A DNA stretch of 64,000 nt from Maribellus luteus (GTDB lineage Bacteria; Bacteroidota; Bacteroidia; Bacteroidales; Prolixibacteraceae), in contig NZ_QWGR01000011.1 in the NCBI RefSeq assembly GCF_003576475.1, forward strand, positions 92,354 to 156,353, given 5' to 3'. Each line of letters opens with the position of its first letter. Position 1 is the first letter of the stretch. Position numbers and translations under genes: made by a program. Shown here piece by piece: positions 54,993 through 63,069 of this stretch. The notes beneath the pieces were generated by a model. It had not been told where the DNA came from, ran no database searches, and saw only the letters and a program-made list of their open reading frames with translations.

Positions 54993-57146
54993 CTATTCTT
55001 CTTCCTGCTCTGCTTCGTAAGCTTTCAGCAGTTCGTCCTGTACATCGGCAGGAACTTTTTCATATCCGTCGAAAGCGATGGCAAATACTCCGCGGCCACC
55101 GGTAATCGAACTCAGCGAAGTGGTATACTTGTTCATTTCCTTTAACGGCACTTTGGCAGATATTTTTTCCATTCCGTGTTCAGAGCCCATACCCATGATC
55201 ATGGCACGGCGCCCCTGCAGGTCACTCATGGCATCACCCATTCTGTCAGACGGAACCCAAACTTCGAGGTTGTAGATCGGTTCCAGGATTTTTGGAGCGG
55301 CGTTTTTGAAAGCCATGCTAAAGGCATTACGACCGGCGAGTTTGAACGAGATTTCGTTCGAGTCAACCGGGTGCATTTTACCGTCGTAAACATAAACGAT
55401 AATATCGCGTGCATACGAACCTGTCAGCGGGCCTTCTTCCATTTTTTCCATGATTCCCTTCAGAATGGCAGGAAGGAAGCGGGCGTCGATTGATCCACCA
55501 ACAATACAGTTGGCAAAAACAAGTTTTCCACCCCAGGAAAGTTTGTGTTCTTCAACGGCACGTACCGAAAGTTTTTGCTCCTTATCGCCAAATTTGAACA
55601 TCGATTTTGGCGCTGCACCTTCATTGTAAGGTTCAATAATCAGGTGTACTTCACCAAACTGTCCGGCACCTCCCGATTGTTTTTTATGACGGTAATCGGC
55701 CTGGGCAGGCTTGGTAATGGTTTCGCGGTACGGAATTCTCGGAGCCAGGTAATTCACTTCAATTTTATGAATAGTGTCGAAATACCATTTCAACACATTC
55801 ATGTGGTATTCGCCTTGTCCGTGCACCAACAATTGTTTTAATTCTTTTGAATATTCAACAACAAATGTCGGGTCTTCGTATTTTATTTTATTTAATACTT
55901 CTCCTACTTTCTCATCGTCCGAATCATTGACTGCTTTAACAGCTACCGTATGACGGGGAGTCGGGAACTGAATCGGTTCAAATACCGTCCCGGCTTCTTT
56001 TAACGAAAGCGTATGGTTGTATTTGGTTTCTTTCAGCTTAACGGTGCAGCCAATATCGCCGGCTACCAGCTCGTCCACTTTTTCGCGGTTTTTACCGGCC
56101 GAAACAAAAACTTGCGAAAGACGTTCCTTGTTGCCTGATTTTGAATTGACCAGGTCCATGCCTTCTTTCACTGTTCCTGACATTACTTTGAAGAAAGTGA
56201 TCTCTCCAACGTGAGGTTCAACCGAAGTTTTGAATACAAACAGGCTGGGCGAGTCTGCTGCATCCATTTTCACTTCTTTCCCTTTAATAATGGGGCGTAA
56301 TTTCTTTTCATACGGAGCAGGCGCAATGTTGGTAATGAATTCCATTAAACGGGCCACTCCGATGCCTTTTTTGGCCGTGGTGCAGAACACCGGGTACAAG
56401 CTTCTGGCCAGCATGCCCAGCTTGATCCCTTTCCGCATTTCGTCCTCTGTTAAAGAGCCTTTGTCGAAATACAGTTCCATCAAAGCTTCTTCGTTCTCTG
56501 CGGCTTTTTCCACCAGCTCGTTGTGAAGCTCATCTGCACGGTCTTTTTCCGAATCCGGAATATCTAAAACTTCCACTTTCCCGTCTTTCGAATATTTGTA
56601 CATTTTCATTTTCAGTACATCGATAATCGACGAAAAGTTAGGGCCGGCATCTACCGGATATTGTACAATGGTGGTTTTACCCCCAAAAATATTTTTACAC
56701 TCTTCCAGAGTGTTTTCGTAGTTCGAGTTGTCGTGATCCAGTTGGTTGAAAACAAGAATCAGCGGAGTATGTGCCTTGCTGGCATGACGAATGGCCGCTT
56801 CTGTGCCGGCTTCAATACCGCTGGTGGTATTAATGGTTAACAGGCCCAGGGCAGTTACACTAAGTGCAGAAACAACCCCTCCGCACAATTCATCCATCCC
56901 GGGAGTATCAATAATATTGATCTTTTTCCCGTTGAATTCGGTGTACAATAATGTAGAAAAAACAGAATTGCCATAATCCTGTTCTATCTGGTTGTAATCT
57001 GAAACTGTATTTTTTGAGGTTACTTCACCTCTGCGACTTATAACTCCACCCTCGAACAGCATAGCTTCTGCGAGGGTGGTTTTCCCACTGCCGGCATTAC
57101 CAAGTAAAGCAATGTTCCGGATTTCTTCCGTTTTATAGACTTTCAT
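54993..57146 (-). CDS. Elongation factor G paralogue (EF-G2-like) with degenerate GTPase motifs
   Basis: 717 residues with all five EF-G domains, but a changed G domain: P-loop GNAGSGKTT (16-24) instead of the AHxDxGKTT form; DTPGM (80-84) with Met in place of the catalytic His of DTPGH; NQLD (134-137) instead of NKxD. Domain IV (PLTGSYARDIIVYVYDGKMH) and domain V (RMGDAMSDLQGRRAMIMG) are well preserved. It matches the EF-G2 paralogue of Bacteroides, which is reported to move tRNA without GTP hydrolysis and to work in carbon starvation. A normal fusA is expected elsewhere. Single gene with its own terminator. Confidence 0.88.
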   Translation of the reverse strand: MKVYKTEEIRNIALLGNAGSGKTTLAEAMLFEGGVISRRGEVTSKNTVSDYNQIEQDYGNSVFSTLLYTEFNGKKINIIDTPGMDELCGGVVSALSVTALGLLTINTTSGIEAGTEAAIRHASKAHTPLILVFNQLDHDNSNYENTLEECKNIFGGKTTIVQYPVDAGPNFSSIIDVLKMKMYKYSKDGKVEVLDIPDSEKDRADELHNELVEKAAENEEALMELYFDKGSLTEDEMRKGIKLGMLARSLYPVFCTTAKKGIGVARLMEFITNIAPAPYEKKLRPIIKGKEVKMDAADSPSLFVFKTSVEPHVGEITFFKVMSGTVKEGMDLVNSKSGNKERLSQVFVSAGKNREKVDELVAGDIGCTVKLKETKYNHTLSLKEAGTVFEPIQFPTPRHTVAVKAVNDSDDEKVGEVLNKIKYEDPTFVVEYSKELKQLLVHGQGEYHMNVLKWYFDTIHKIEVNYLAPRIPYRETITKPAQADYRHKKQSGGAGQFGEVHLIIEPYNEGAAPKSMFKFGDKEQKLSVRAVEEHKLSWGGKLVFANCIVGGSIDARFLPAILKGIMEKMEEGPLTGSYARDIIVYVYDGKMHPVDSNEISFKLAGRNAFSMAFKNAAPKILEPIYNLEVWVPSDRMGDAMSDLQGRRAMIMGMGSEHGMEKISAKVPLKEMNKYTTSLSSITGGRGVFAIAFDGYEKVPADVQDELLKAYEAEQEEE

Positions 57147-57566
57147 TCTATTTTAGTTTTATTGGTTATTGATTCTCGCTTGAACTTCTTGTTTTCGAAG
57201 CAAGGACACCAAAAATAGCAATATTTTGCAAAGAATCAAGTGCTGTTAAACAGCCCCCTATACTATTGATATGCAGGAGGTATGAATCGTGAAATTAAGT
57301 AACATTCAGTGAGCCGATTAGATGGCTTTTGTTAATAAATGTTATAGTCTGGAATGGCTCTGAATAAGCCCTTGTTGGAAGGGTTTCAGGGGACTTTACC
57401 TGCTGTTTTCAGGGAGAATTTCACAGCGGAAATAAAGCCGGTTTTTGCGGCTGATTTTAATACAAAAGAGTTCAACGAAATCCGGTTTTGGAATTTCCAA
57501 TGTTAATTTATTTAGAACGATTAAAAAAAAGAATAATAAAAGTGTTTTTTGTCTGAAATAAGCATT
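57147..57566. other. Gene-free region upstream of the sulfite operon
   Basis: Part of a 695-base intergenic region between divergent genes. Only very short frames occur. It must contain the promoter of the EF-G paralogue near 57147, but I cannot fix it. No repeats or strong hairpins seen. Confidence 0.5.
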
Positions 57567-57574
57567 TATATTTG
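57567..57574 (+). promoter_or_regulatory. Promoter -7 element of the sulfite-reduction operon
   Basis: TATATTTG matches the Bacteroidota -7 consensus TAnnTTTG exactly. A TTG-containing T-run (57545-57551) lies upstream, somewhat closer than the usual -33 spacing. Initiation would fall near 57580, about 40 bases before the leader peptide. Confidence 0.55.
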
Positions 57575-57620
57575 CAACGTGACAAAAGTCATATAAATAG
57601 AAGTTTTTAATATTGACACA

Positions 57621-57713
57621 ATGAGAAAATATTCTTCTGAAATAATGGAAAAATCAATGGCATGTATGATGTGTATGTGTTGTGATTGGCTATCCTTGCA
57701 GAAGAATAACTGA
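57621..57713 (+). CDS. Cys/Met-rich leader peptide of the sulfite-reduction operon
   Basis: 30 codons, ATG 57621 to TGA 57711-57713. Codons 13-23 spell MACMMCMCCDW: Cys at codons 15, 18, 20 and 21 (57663, 57672, 57678, 57681) and Met at 13, 16, 17 and 19. The frame stops 31 bases before a U-tailed terminator and is followed by genes for sulfite reduction and siroheme synthesis. This is the expected form of an attenuator peptide that stalls ribosomes when Cys-tRNA (or Met-tRNA) is scarce. No product function outside regulation is suggested. No Shine-Dalgarno site, as is common in this phylum. Confidence 0.65.
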   Translation: MRKYSSEIMEKSMACMMCMCCDWLSLQKNN

Positions 57714-57757
57714 ATAAGTAAGAATTATAACTACCTAATAATTACGGCTCTTCTGCA
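57697..57757 (+). promoter_or_regulatory. Candidate antiterminator pairing in the sulfite operon leader
   Basis: TGCAGAAGA (57697-57705, last codons of the leader frame) is perfectly complementary over 9 nt to TCTTCTGCA (57749-57757), which covers half of the terminator 5' arm and part of its loop. A ribosome held at the Cys codons would leave the first strand free to pair, blocking the terminator; a ribosome at the stop codon would cover it. Confidence 0.55.
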
Positions 57758-57780
57758 CTTGCGGGAGGGTCGTTTTTTTT
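57744..57780 (+). terminator. Attenuator terminator of the sulfite-reduction operon
   Basis: ACGGCTCTTC (57744-57753) pairs with GGAGGGTCGT (57764-57773) over ten positions, three of them G-U, and eight T (57773-57780) follow. It stands between the leader peptide and the first structural gene, so it acts on this operon, not on an upstream one. Confidence 0.75.
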
Positions 57781-57841
57781 TATCGTTGAAACGGAACAAG
57801 GCAAAAATACTTGCACATCGGATGAACCAAAAGACAAACAA

Positions 57842-58096
57842 ATGGAAAATACAGCTACCGGGAAAACCATAGAGCGGAAACGCCGCAGCATTGCTAAAAC
57901 AATTTCGTGGCGAGCTGTTGGTACGCTCGATACCATTCTTATTTCGTGGCTTGTAGTTGGAAATTTAAATTTTGCAGTAACCATTGGCGGGGTAGAGTTG
58001 TTTACCAAAATGGCGCTTTACTTCTTTCATGAACGAGCGTGGAATAAATGCAATTACGGAAGAGAAAAAGAAGTACCGATTGAATACGAGATATAA
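57842..58096 (+). CDS. DUF2061 small membrane protein
   Basis: 84 residues with the DUF2061 core: KTISWRAVGTLDTILISWLVVG, a second hydrophobic helix FAVTIGGVELFTKMALYF and the HERAWNKCNYGR ending. The family is small, membrane-bound, of unknown function, and is often found next to or fused with sulfate-activation genes, consistent with this place at the head of a sulfite-reduction operon. The next gene starts 3 bases downstream. Confidence 0.85.
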   Translation: MENTATGKTIERKRRSIAKTISWRAVGTLDTILISWLVVGNLNFAVTIGGVELFTKMALYFFHERAWNKCNYGREKEVPIEYEI

Positions 58097-58099
58097 GAA

Positions 58100-58552
58100 A
58101 TGAAGAAGAAGTTTTTACCCATATCGATCGACATTGCCAACGAGAAAATCCTGGTAATAGGAGGTGGTCCGGATGCCCTGAAAAAGCTGCGGATACTTCA
58201 GCGCTTTGAGGCCGAGGTAGAAGTGCTGGCTCCGGAAGTGTGTGAAGAAATCAAACAAAGTGGTGTAAAGTACATCGAAACAGAATACGACAAGAAGTAT
58301 CTGAAAGATTACTTAATGGTTTATTCCTGTTTGGATGATGAGGATGCTGACCAGCAAATTGTTAAAGATTGCAGGGAAGCACGTGTTTTGGTGAACATCC
58401 ACGATAAACCTGCGTTGTGTCAGTTTGTATCGCCCGCCATTTACCGGCAGGGGAATATTACGGTAGCCGTTGGATCAAACGGCGAAAACGTTCATGAATC
58501 GATAAGAATCAGAGATCTGATAAAAGATAAATTGCAATTTAATTTAGGATAG
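58100..58552 (+). CDS. Precorrin-2 dehydrogenase domain (CysG N-terminal type)
   Basis: 150 residues with a Rossmann start PISIDIANEKILVIGGGPDALKKL, then YSCLDDEDADQQIVKDCREA and the NIHDKPALCQFVSPAIYRQGNITVAVGSNG block typical of siroheme synthase N-domains. These oxidise precorrin-2 to sirohydrochlorin and may insert iron. It is shorter than the usual ~200 residues because the C-terminal helical part is reduced, so ferrochelatase activity is uncertain. With cobA at the end of the operon it supplies siroheme for CysI. Confidence 0.85.
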   Translation: MKKKFLPISIDIANEKILVIGGGPDALKKLRILQRFEAEVEVLAPEVCEEIKQSGVKYIETEYDKKYLKDYLMVYSCLDDEDADQQIVKDCREARVLVNIHDKPALCQFVSPAIYRQGNITVAVGSNGENVHESIRIRDLIKDKLQFNLG

Positions 58553-58554
58553 AA

Positions 58555-60384
58555 ATGAGTTTAAAGTTGAATCCATTAAGTGACCAACAGTTAACAGGGT
58601 TGGATCAGCTGGTACAAGGATTAACAAAGGAGCAAACCCTTTGGCTAAGCGGCTATTTCGAAGGCAGGCTGGCAGTTTTAGGCGCCGGCTCCGAAGTTCA
58701 GCCAATAAGTGCGCCGGCAGCAGCTGTTGCTCCGGCACCGGAAAACCGTATCAACCTGACGATTTTGTTTGGTACCGAAACCGGACATTCGCAGGGATTG
58801 GCCGAGCGCCTGGGTGAAAAAGCAACCTTTAAAGGTATCAATGCACAGGTGTACAGCCTGTACGATTACAACTACAAAAAACTGAAAGAGGAAGAAAATG
58901 TAGCAATAATCGTGAGTACCCACGGCGAAGGCGACCCGCCGGATATGGCCGAAGATTTTCACAAGTATGTAACCGGCAACCGTGCCCCGCAGCTCGGAAG
59001 TACCAATTATTCGGTGCTGGCACTGGGCGATAAAACGTACCGGAACTTTTGTAAAACCGGCGAGGACATCGATGATGCGCTGAAAAGCTGTGGTGGCTAC
59101 CGGATCACGTCGATGGTGAAATGCGACGTTGATTACGAACAAAGCGCCGAAATCTGGATGAACAACGTGTTGCTGAACCTTACTCCGGCCGAAGCACCGG
59201 CAGCATCAAATTCTGCAGCACCTGCTGCTACCGCACCTGCAACTGCGGTAAACGGGGCTGCTGTGGTGGGAGAGACCTTCTCGAAAAACAATCCTTACAT
59301 GGCGACCGTTCTCGATAAGGTGAAAATTACCGGGCGCGATTCGGACAAGGAAGTGTACCATGTGGAACTTTCGCTCGAAGGATCAGGGCTGGAATACGAA
59401 CCTGGAGATTCGCTGGGGATTTTTACCCAAAATCCAACCGACCTGGTGGAGGCGATTTTCGAACAAACCGGTTTTGATCCGGAGCAACAGGTGGATTTTG
59501 GCGAAGATAAGATCGGTCTGAAAGAGGCGCTGAGTCACCACCTCGAAATCACAACGCTGACATACGACCTGCTGGAAAAATACTACGAGAAAACCAAGAA
59601 TGCCGATCTGCTGAAGATTCTCGAAGACGAAGATGCTTTAAACGACTATTTGTACGGACATGATGTACTGGACTTACTGGAAGATTTTCCGTTTCAGTGG
59701 AACGCCAACAAACTGGTGAGCATTTTGCGCCCTGTTCCGCCGCGTTTGTACTCGATATCCTCGAGCATGGAAAGTGTGGGTGAGGAAGTACATGCCACGA
59801 TTTCGGTGGTGCGTTACGAGCGTAAAAACCGTACGCGCAAAGGTGCCTGCTCCAGTTATTTGAGCGATGGGGTGGAGGTAGATGACCAAATCCCGGTTTA
59901 CATCGAGAAGAACCCGGCGTTTAAACTGCCGCTGAACGGTTCCAGGATCATAATGGTGGGCGCCGGTACCGGTGTGGCGCCTTACCGTGCCTTTATGCAG
60001 CACCGCGAAAGCCAGGGAATGAAAGGAAACACCTGGTTGTTTTTTGGCGACCGCAGGTTTAGCTCCGATTTTCTGTACCAGGCCGAGTGGCAGAAACTGC
60101 TGAAATCAGAACACCTCGAGCGGATGGATGTGGCGTTTTCGCGCGATCAGGAAGAGAAGGTTTACGTTCAGCACAAACTCAAGGAAAATCAAAAGGAAGT
60201 ATTTGAATGGCTCGAAAACGGCGCTTATCTATACCTCTGTGGCGATATGAAGCACATGGCCAAAGATGTGAACAAAGCCTTGCTCGAAATTGTGCAGGCG
60301 CAGGGAGGCATCAGCCAGGAACAAGCAGAAAAATACATTAAGAATCTGAAGCGCGAAAAGCGTTTTCAAACCGACGTTTACTAA
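58555..60384 (+). CDS. cysJ: Sulfite reductase flavoprotein, alpha component
   Basis: 609 residues. N-terminal flavodoxin domain (about 60-205) with FMN loop ILFGTETGHSQGLAERL and STHGEGDPPDMAEDFHKY. An Ala/Pro-rich linker (210-240) leads to the FAD and NADPH domains: PRLYSISSSMESV, GACSSYLSD, GAGTGVAPYRAFMQHRES, and the ending RFQTDVY with the terminal aromatic. Electrons pass NADPH to FAD to FMN to CysI. Starts 2 bases after the precorrin-2 dehydrogenase gene, so likely coupled. Confidence 0.95.
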   Translation: MSLKLNPLSDQQLTGLDQLVQGLTKEQTLWLSGYFEGRLAVLGAGSEVQPISAPAAAVAPAPENRINLTILFGTETGHSQGLAERLGEKATFKGINAQVYSLYDYNYKKLKEEENVAIIVSTHGEGDPPDMAEDFHKYVTGNRAPQLGSTNYSVLALGDKTYRNFCKTGEDIDDALKSCGGYRITSMVKCDVDYEQSAEIWMNNVLLNLTPAEAPAASNSAAPAATAPATAVNGAAVVGETFSKNNPYMATVLDKVKITGRDSDKEVYHVELSLEGSGLEYEPGDSLGIFTQNPTDLVEAIFEQTGFDPEQQVDFGEDKIGLKEALSHHLEITTLTYDLLEKYYEKTKNADLLKILEDEDALNDYLYGHDVLDLLEDFPFQWNANKLVSILRPVPPRLYSISSSMESVGEEVHATISVVRYERKNRTRKGACSSYLSDGVEVDDQIPVYIEKNPAFKLPLNGSRIIMVGAGTGVAPYRAFMQHRESQGMKGNTWLFFGDRRFSSDFLYQAEWQKLLKSEHLERMDVAFSRDQEEKVYVQHKLKENQKEVFEWLENGAYLYLCGDMKHMAKDVNKALLEIVQAQGGISQEQAEKYIKNLKREKRFQTDVY

Positions 60385-60431
60385 CGATACTACAACAACT
60401 CAACAACAACCCGATTTTAATAACCCGAAAA

Positions 60432-62132
60432 ATGAGTGAAACAATCAACTGGAAAGAACTGTCGGAGGTAGAGCGCCTGAAACACGAGAGCAACTACCTG
60501 CGTGGTACCCTGGTCGAAAGCCTGGCCAACCCGATTACGGGAGCCATTTCGGACGGCGACACGCAGATCTCGAAATTTCACGGTATCTACCAGCAAACCG
60601 ACCGCGATCTCGACAAAGAACGAAAACACCAAAAGCTGGAGCCGCTGTATTCCTTCCTGCTGCGGATCAGGATGCCCGGAGGACGGTTTACCCCGGATCA
60701 GTGGCTGCGCATGGATGACCTTTCGGACAAGTACGCCAATGGTACGCTAAAGCTTACCACGCGGCAAACCTTTCAACTGCACGGTGTTTTAAAGAAGAAC
60801 CTGAAGAACACCATCAGCGAAATGAATCAAAGCCTGCTGGATACGATCTCGGCCTGTGGCGACGTTAACCGAAACGTGATGAGCCATGCCAACCCGGCTG
60901 AATCGCCTTTTCATGCCGAGCTAATCGACCTGGCGCGGAAGATCAGCTTACACCTCTTGCCGCGGAGCACCGCTTACCACGAAATCTGGCTCGACAAAAA
61001 GCTGGTAGCCGGTGGTCAGCAAGACCAGGAACCTATTTACGGAGACCGTTATTTGCCGCGTAAATTCAAGATTGGCGTGGTGATTCCTCCGTATAACGAT
61101 TGCGATGTTTTTTCGCAGGACCTGGGATTTATTGCCATTGTGGAGAAAAACAAGATCGTGGGATACAATGTGGTCGTAGGCGGCGGTTTGGGATCTACTT
61201 TTGGGATGCCCGAAACCTATCCGCGCGCCGGAACGGTTATTGGCTATTGTTTGGCTGATCAGGTGATAGATGTGGCCGAAAAAGTGTTGCTGGTGCAGCG
61301 CGACAACGGCGACCGTAAAAACCGCAAGCAGGCCCGTCTGAAATATACTTTCGACCGGATGGGAGAGGAGCTGTTCAAAGCCGAAGTGGAAAAGCGCCTG
61401 GGGTACTCGCTGGAGGACGCAAAGCCTTTTGTGTTGACCCATAACGGCGACGATTACGGCTGGAAAAAGGGAACCGACGATAAATGGCACCTGACGTATT
61501 TTGTGGAAGGTGGCCGTGTGCGCGACGACGAAAAGTTTCAGCTAAAAACCGCGGTAAAGGAAATCGCCAAAATCAGTGACGGGGATTTTATCATTACGGG
61601 TAATCAAAACCTGATCATTTCCGGCGTTTCGGCACCTGTGAAGAAAAAGGTCGATGCCCTGCTTAAAAAGTACGGCGTAGCGCCTACCGAACTTTCCGGA
61701 TTGCGGAAGAACTCCATCGCTTGTGTGGCTTTGCCTACCTGTCCGCTGGCCTTTGCCGAAGCCGAACGCTACTTGCCGACACTGATCTCAAAGATCGAGA
61801 CCATCCTCAACGAATTCAAACTGGGAGAGGAAGAAATTGTGATCCGGATGACCGGCTGTCCCAACGGTTGCGGAAGGCCTTACCTGGCCGAAATCGGGCT
61901 GATCGGGAAATCGCCGGGTTACTACAATCTATACCTGGGCGGCAGTTTTAACGGCGACCGTTTGAATGCCCTGTACAAGGAAACCCTCAACGAAGAAGAG
62001 ATTTTGCAGGAGCTGAGAACCATCATCGAAGACTTTGCGGCGAACCGCACGGAGAAAGAACACTTCGGCGATTTTGTGATCCGCAAGGGATACGTTCAGG
62101 AGATCCGTGAAGGGAAAGATTTCAGGCATTGA
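60432..62132 (+). CDS. cysI: Sulfite reductase hemoprotein, beta component
   Basis: 566 residues. Two ferredoxin-like halves. Sirohaem/4Fe-4S ligands are in CVALPTCPLAFAEAERYLP and MTGCPNGCGRPYLAEIGLIG (four Cys). The substrate-binding basic residues of the KLTTRQTFQLHGV segment and DVNRNVMSHANP are present. It reduces sulfite to sulfide by six electrons from CysJ. Gap to cysJ is 47 bases. Sulfide then enters cysteine synthesis, which fits the cysteine-rich leader upstream. Confidence 0.96.
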   Translation: MSETINWKELSEVERLKHESNYLRGTLVESLANPITGAISDGDTQISKFHGIYQQTDRDLDKERKHQKLEPLYSFLLRIRMPGGRFTPDQWLRMDDLSDKYANGTLKLTTRQTFQLHGVLKKNLKNTISEMNQSLLDTISACGDVNRNVMSHANPAESPFHAELIDLARKISLHLLPRSTAYHEIWLDKKLVAGGQQDQEPIYGDRYLPRKFKIGVVIPPYNDCDVFSQDLGFIAIVEKNKIVGYNVVVGGGLGSTFGMPETYPRAGTVIGYCLADQVIDVAEKVLLVQRDNGDRKNRKQARLKYTFDRMGEELFKAEVEKRLGYSLEDAKPFVLTHNGDDYGWKKGTDDKWHLTYFVEGGRVRDDEKFQLKTAVKEIAKISDGDFIITGNQNLIISGVSAPVKKKVDALLKKYGVAPTELSGLRKNSIACVALPTCPLAFAEAERYLPTLISKIETILNEFKLGEEEIVIRMTGCPNGCGRPYLAEIGLIGKSPGYYNLYLGGSFNGDRLNALYKETLNEEEILQELRTIIEDFAANRTEKEHFGDFVIRKGYVQEIREGKDFRH

Positions 62133-62175
62133 TGCTGTCATTCCGATCCCGAGCACTCGGAGAGGAGTCTCCATC
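62131..62175 (+). repeat. Short intergenic repeat remnant after cysI
   Basis: TGTCATTCCGATCCCGAGCA (from 62134) followed by CTCGGAGAGGAGTCTCC resembles the dispersed TGTCATTCCGA...GGAATCTC element common in many Bacteroidota genomes. Only one copy was noticed in the window, so the call rests on memory of the motif. Confidence 0.35.
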
Positions 62176-62203
62176 AATTATTAGGACACTAACTACAAAG
62201 GTT

Positions 62204-63043
62204 ATGAGCAAAACAATATCAATATTAGGCAGCGGCTGGCTGGGAACGGCATTGGGTAAATCGCTTTTGCGCAAAGGCTGGGACGTAAAAGGTTCCACCA
62301 CATCGACACAAACTTACAACGACCTCGAGATGACCGGCATCAGTACCTTTTATGTAAAGGTGCAGCCGCAGGGCATCCGGATCGATTACAACAGTTTCTT
62401 TAACACCGATGTTTTGCTGGTCAGTTTTCCGCCTACGCGTACTTCTTGCGTGGAAGAATCGTTTCCGCAGAAAATTGAGCAGGTGGTGCAAAAGATCAAG
62501 GAAATCGGCATCAAAAAGGTGCTGTTTATTTCTTCTACATCGGTATACGAATCCCGAAACGGCGAGGTGAAGGAAGGAAACGAAGGAAGGCCTGAAAAAG
62601 CCAGTGGCCGGGCTCTGCTTTCGGCCGAAAAGCTTTTCATCCAGGAAGACGCTTTTCAAACTACGGTGCTTCGTTTTGGTGGTTTGATCGGTTACGACCG
62701 CAATCCGGCGCGTTTTGTTCAGCACCGTACCGAGGTGGCGGGCGCCGTGCCGGTAAACCTGATCCACCGCGACGATTGCGTCAGCATCATCACCGAAATA
62801 CTTGAAAAGGAGGTTTGGGGAGAGGTGTTTAACGCCGCTTCGCCCGAACATCCGACCAAAGCCGAATTTTATGCCAAAGCCGCCAAAATAAGCGACTTGC
62901 CGGTTCCGGCGTTTACCGGTACTTTGGAACCCTTCAAAATCGTGAACAGCGACAAACTCCGGGAAAAGCTCGGCTATCAATTTATTTACAACAGCCCGAT
63001 GGACTATCTGCGTGAAGTGGAAGAGTGGGCCTACCGTATTTGA
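62204..63043 (+). CDS. NAD(P)-dependent epimerase/dehydratase-like protein
   Basis: 279 residues from ATG 62204 (MSKTISILGSGWLGTALGKSL); the longer frame would run into cysI and adds no family residues. Rossmann GSGWLGTALG at the N-terminus, VLFISSTSVYESRNGEV with the SxSxVY motif of extended SDRs, and GGLIGYDRNPARF. The usual catalytic YxxxK is not evident in standard place, so activity is uncertain. YeeZ-like proteins of this kind are poorly understood. Located between cysI and cobA, so possibly involved in sulfur or siroheme metabolism. Confidence 0.7.
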   Translation: MSKTISILGSGWLGTALGKSLLRKGWDVKGSTTSTQTYNDLEMTGISTFYVKVQPQGIRIDYNSFFNTDVLLVSFPPTRTSCVEESFPQKIEQVVQKIKEIGIKKVLFISSTSVYESRNGEVKEGNEGRPEKASGRALLSAEKLFIQEDAFQTTVLRFGGLIGYDRNPARFVQHRTEVAGAVPVNLIHRDDCVSIITEILEKEVWGEVFNAASPEHPTKAEFYAKAAKISDLPVPAFTGTLEPFKIVNSDKLREKLGYQFIYNSPMDYLREVEEWAYRI

Positions 63044-63069
63044 GAGTGCGGTAAAATTTGGAGGAAATC

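Noticed and set aside
57575..57841. SAM or other known riboswitch before the sulfite operon
   Set aside because: No recognisable riboswitch core; the Cys-rich frame with terminator and complementary strand explains the region better.
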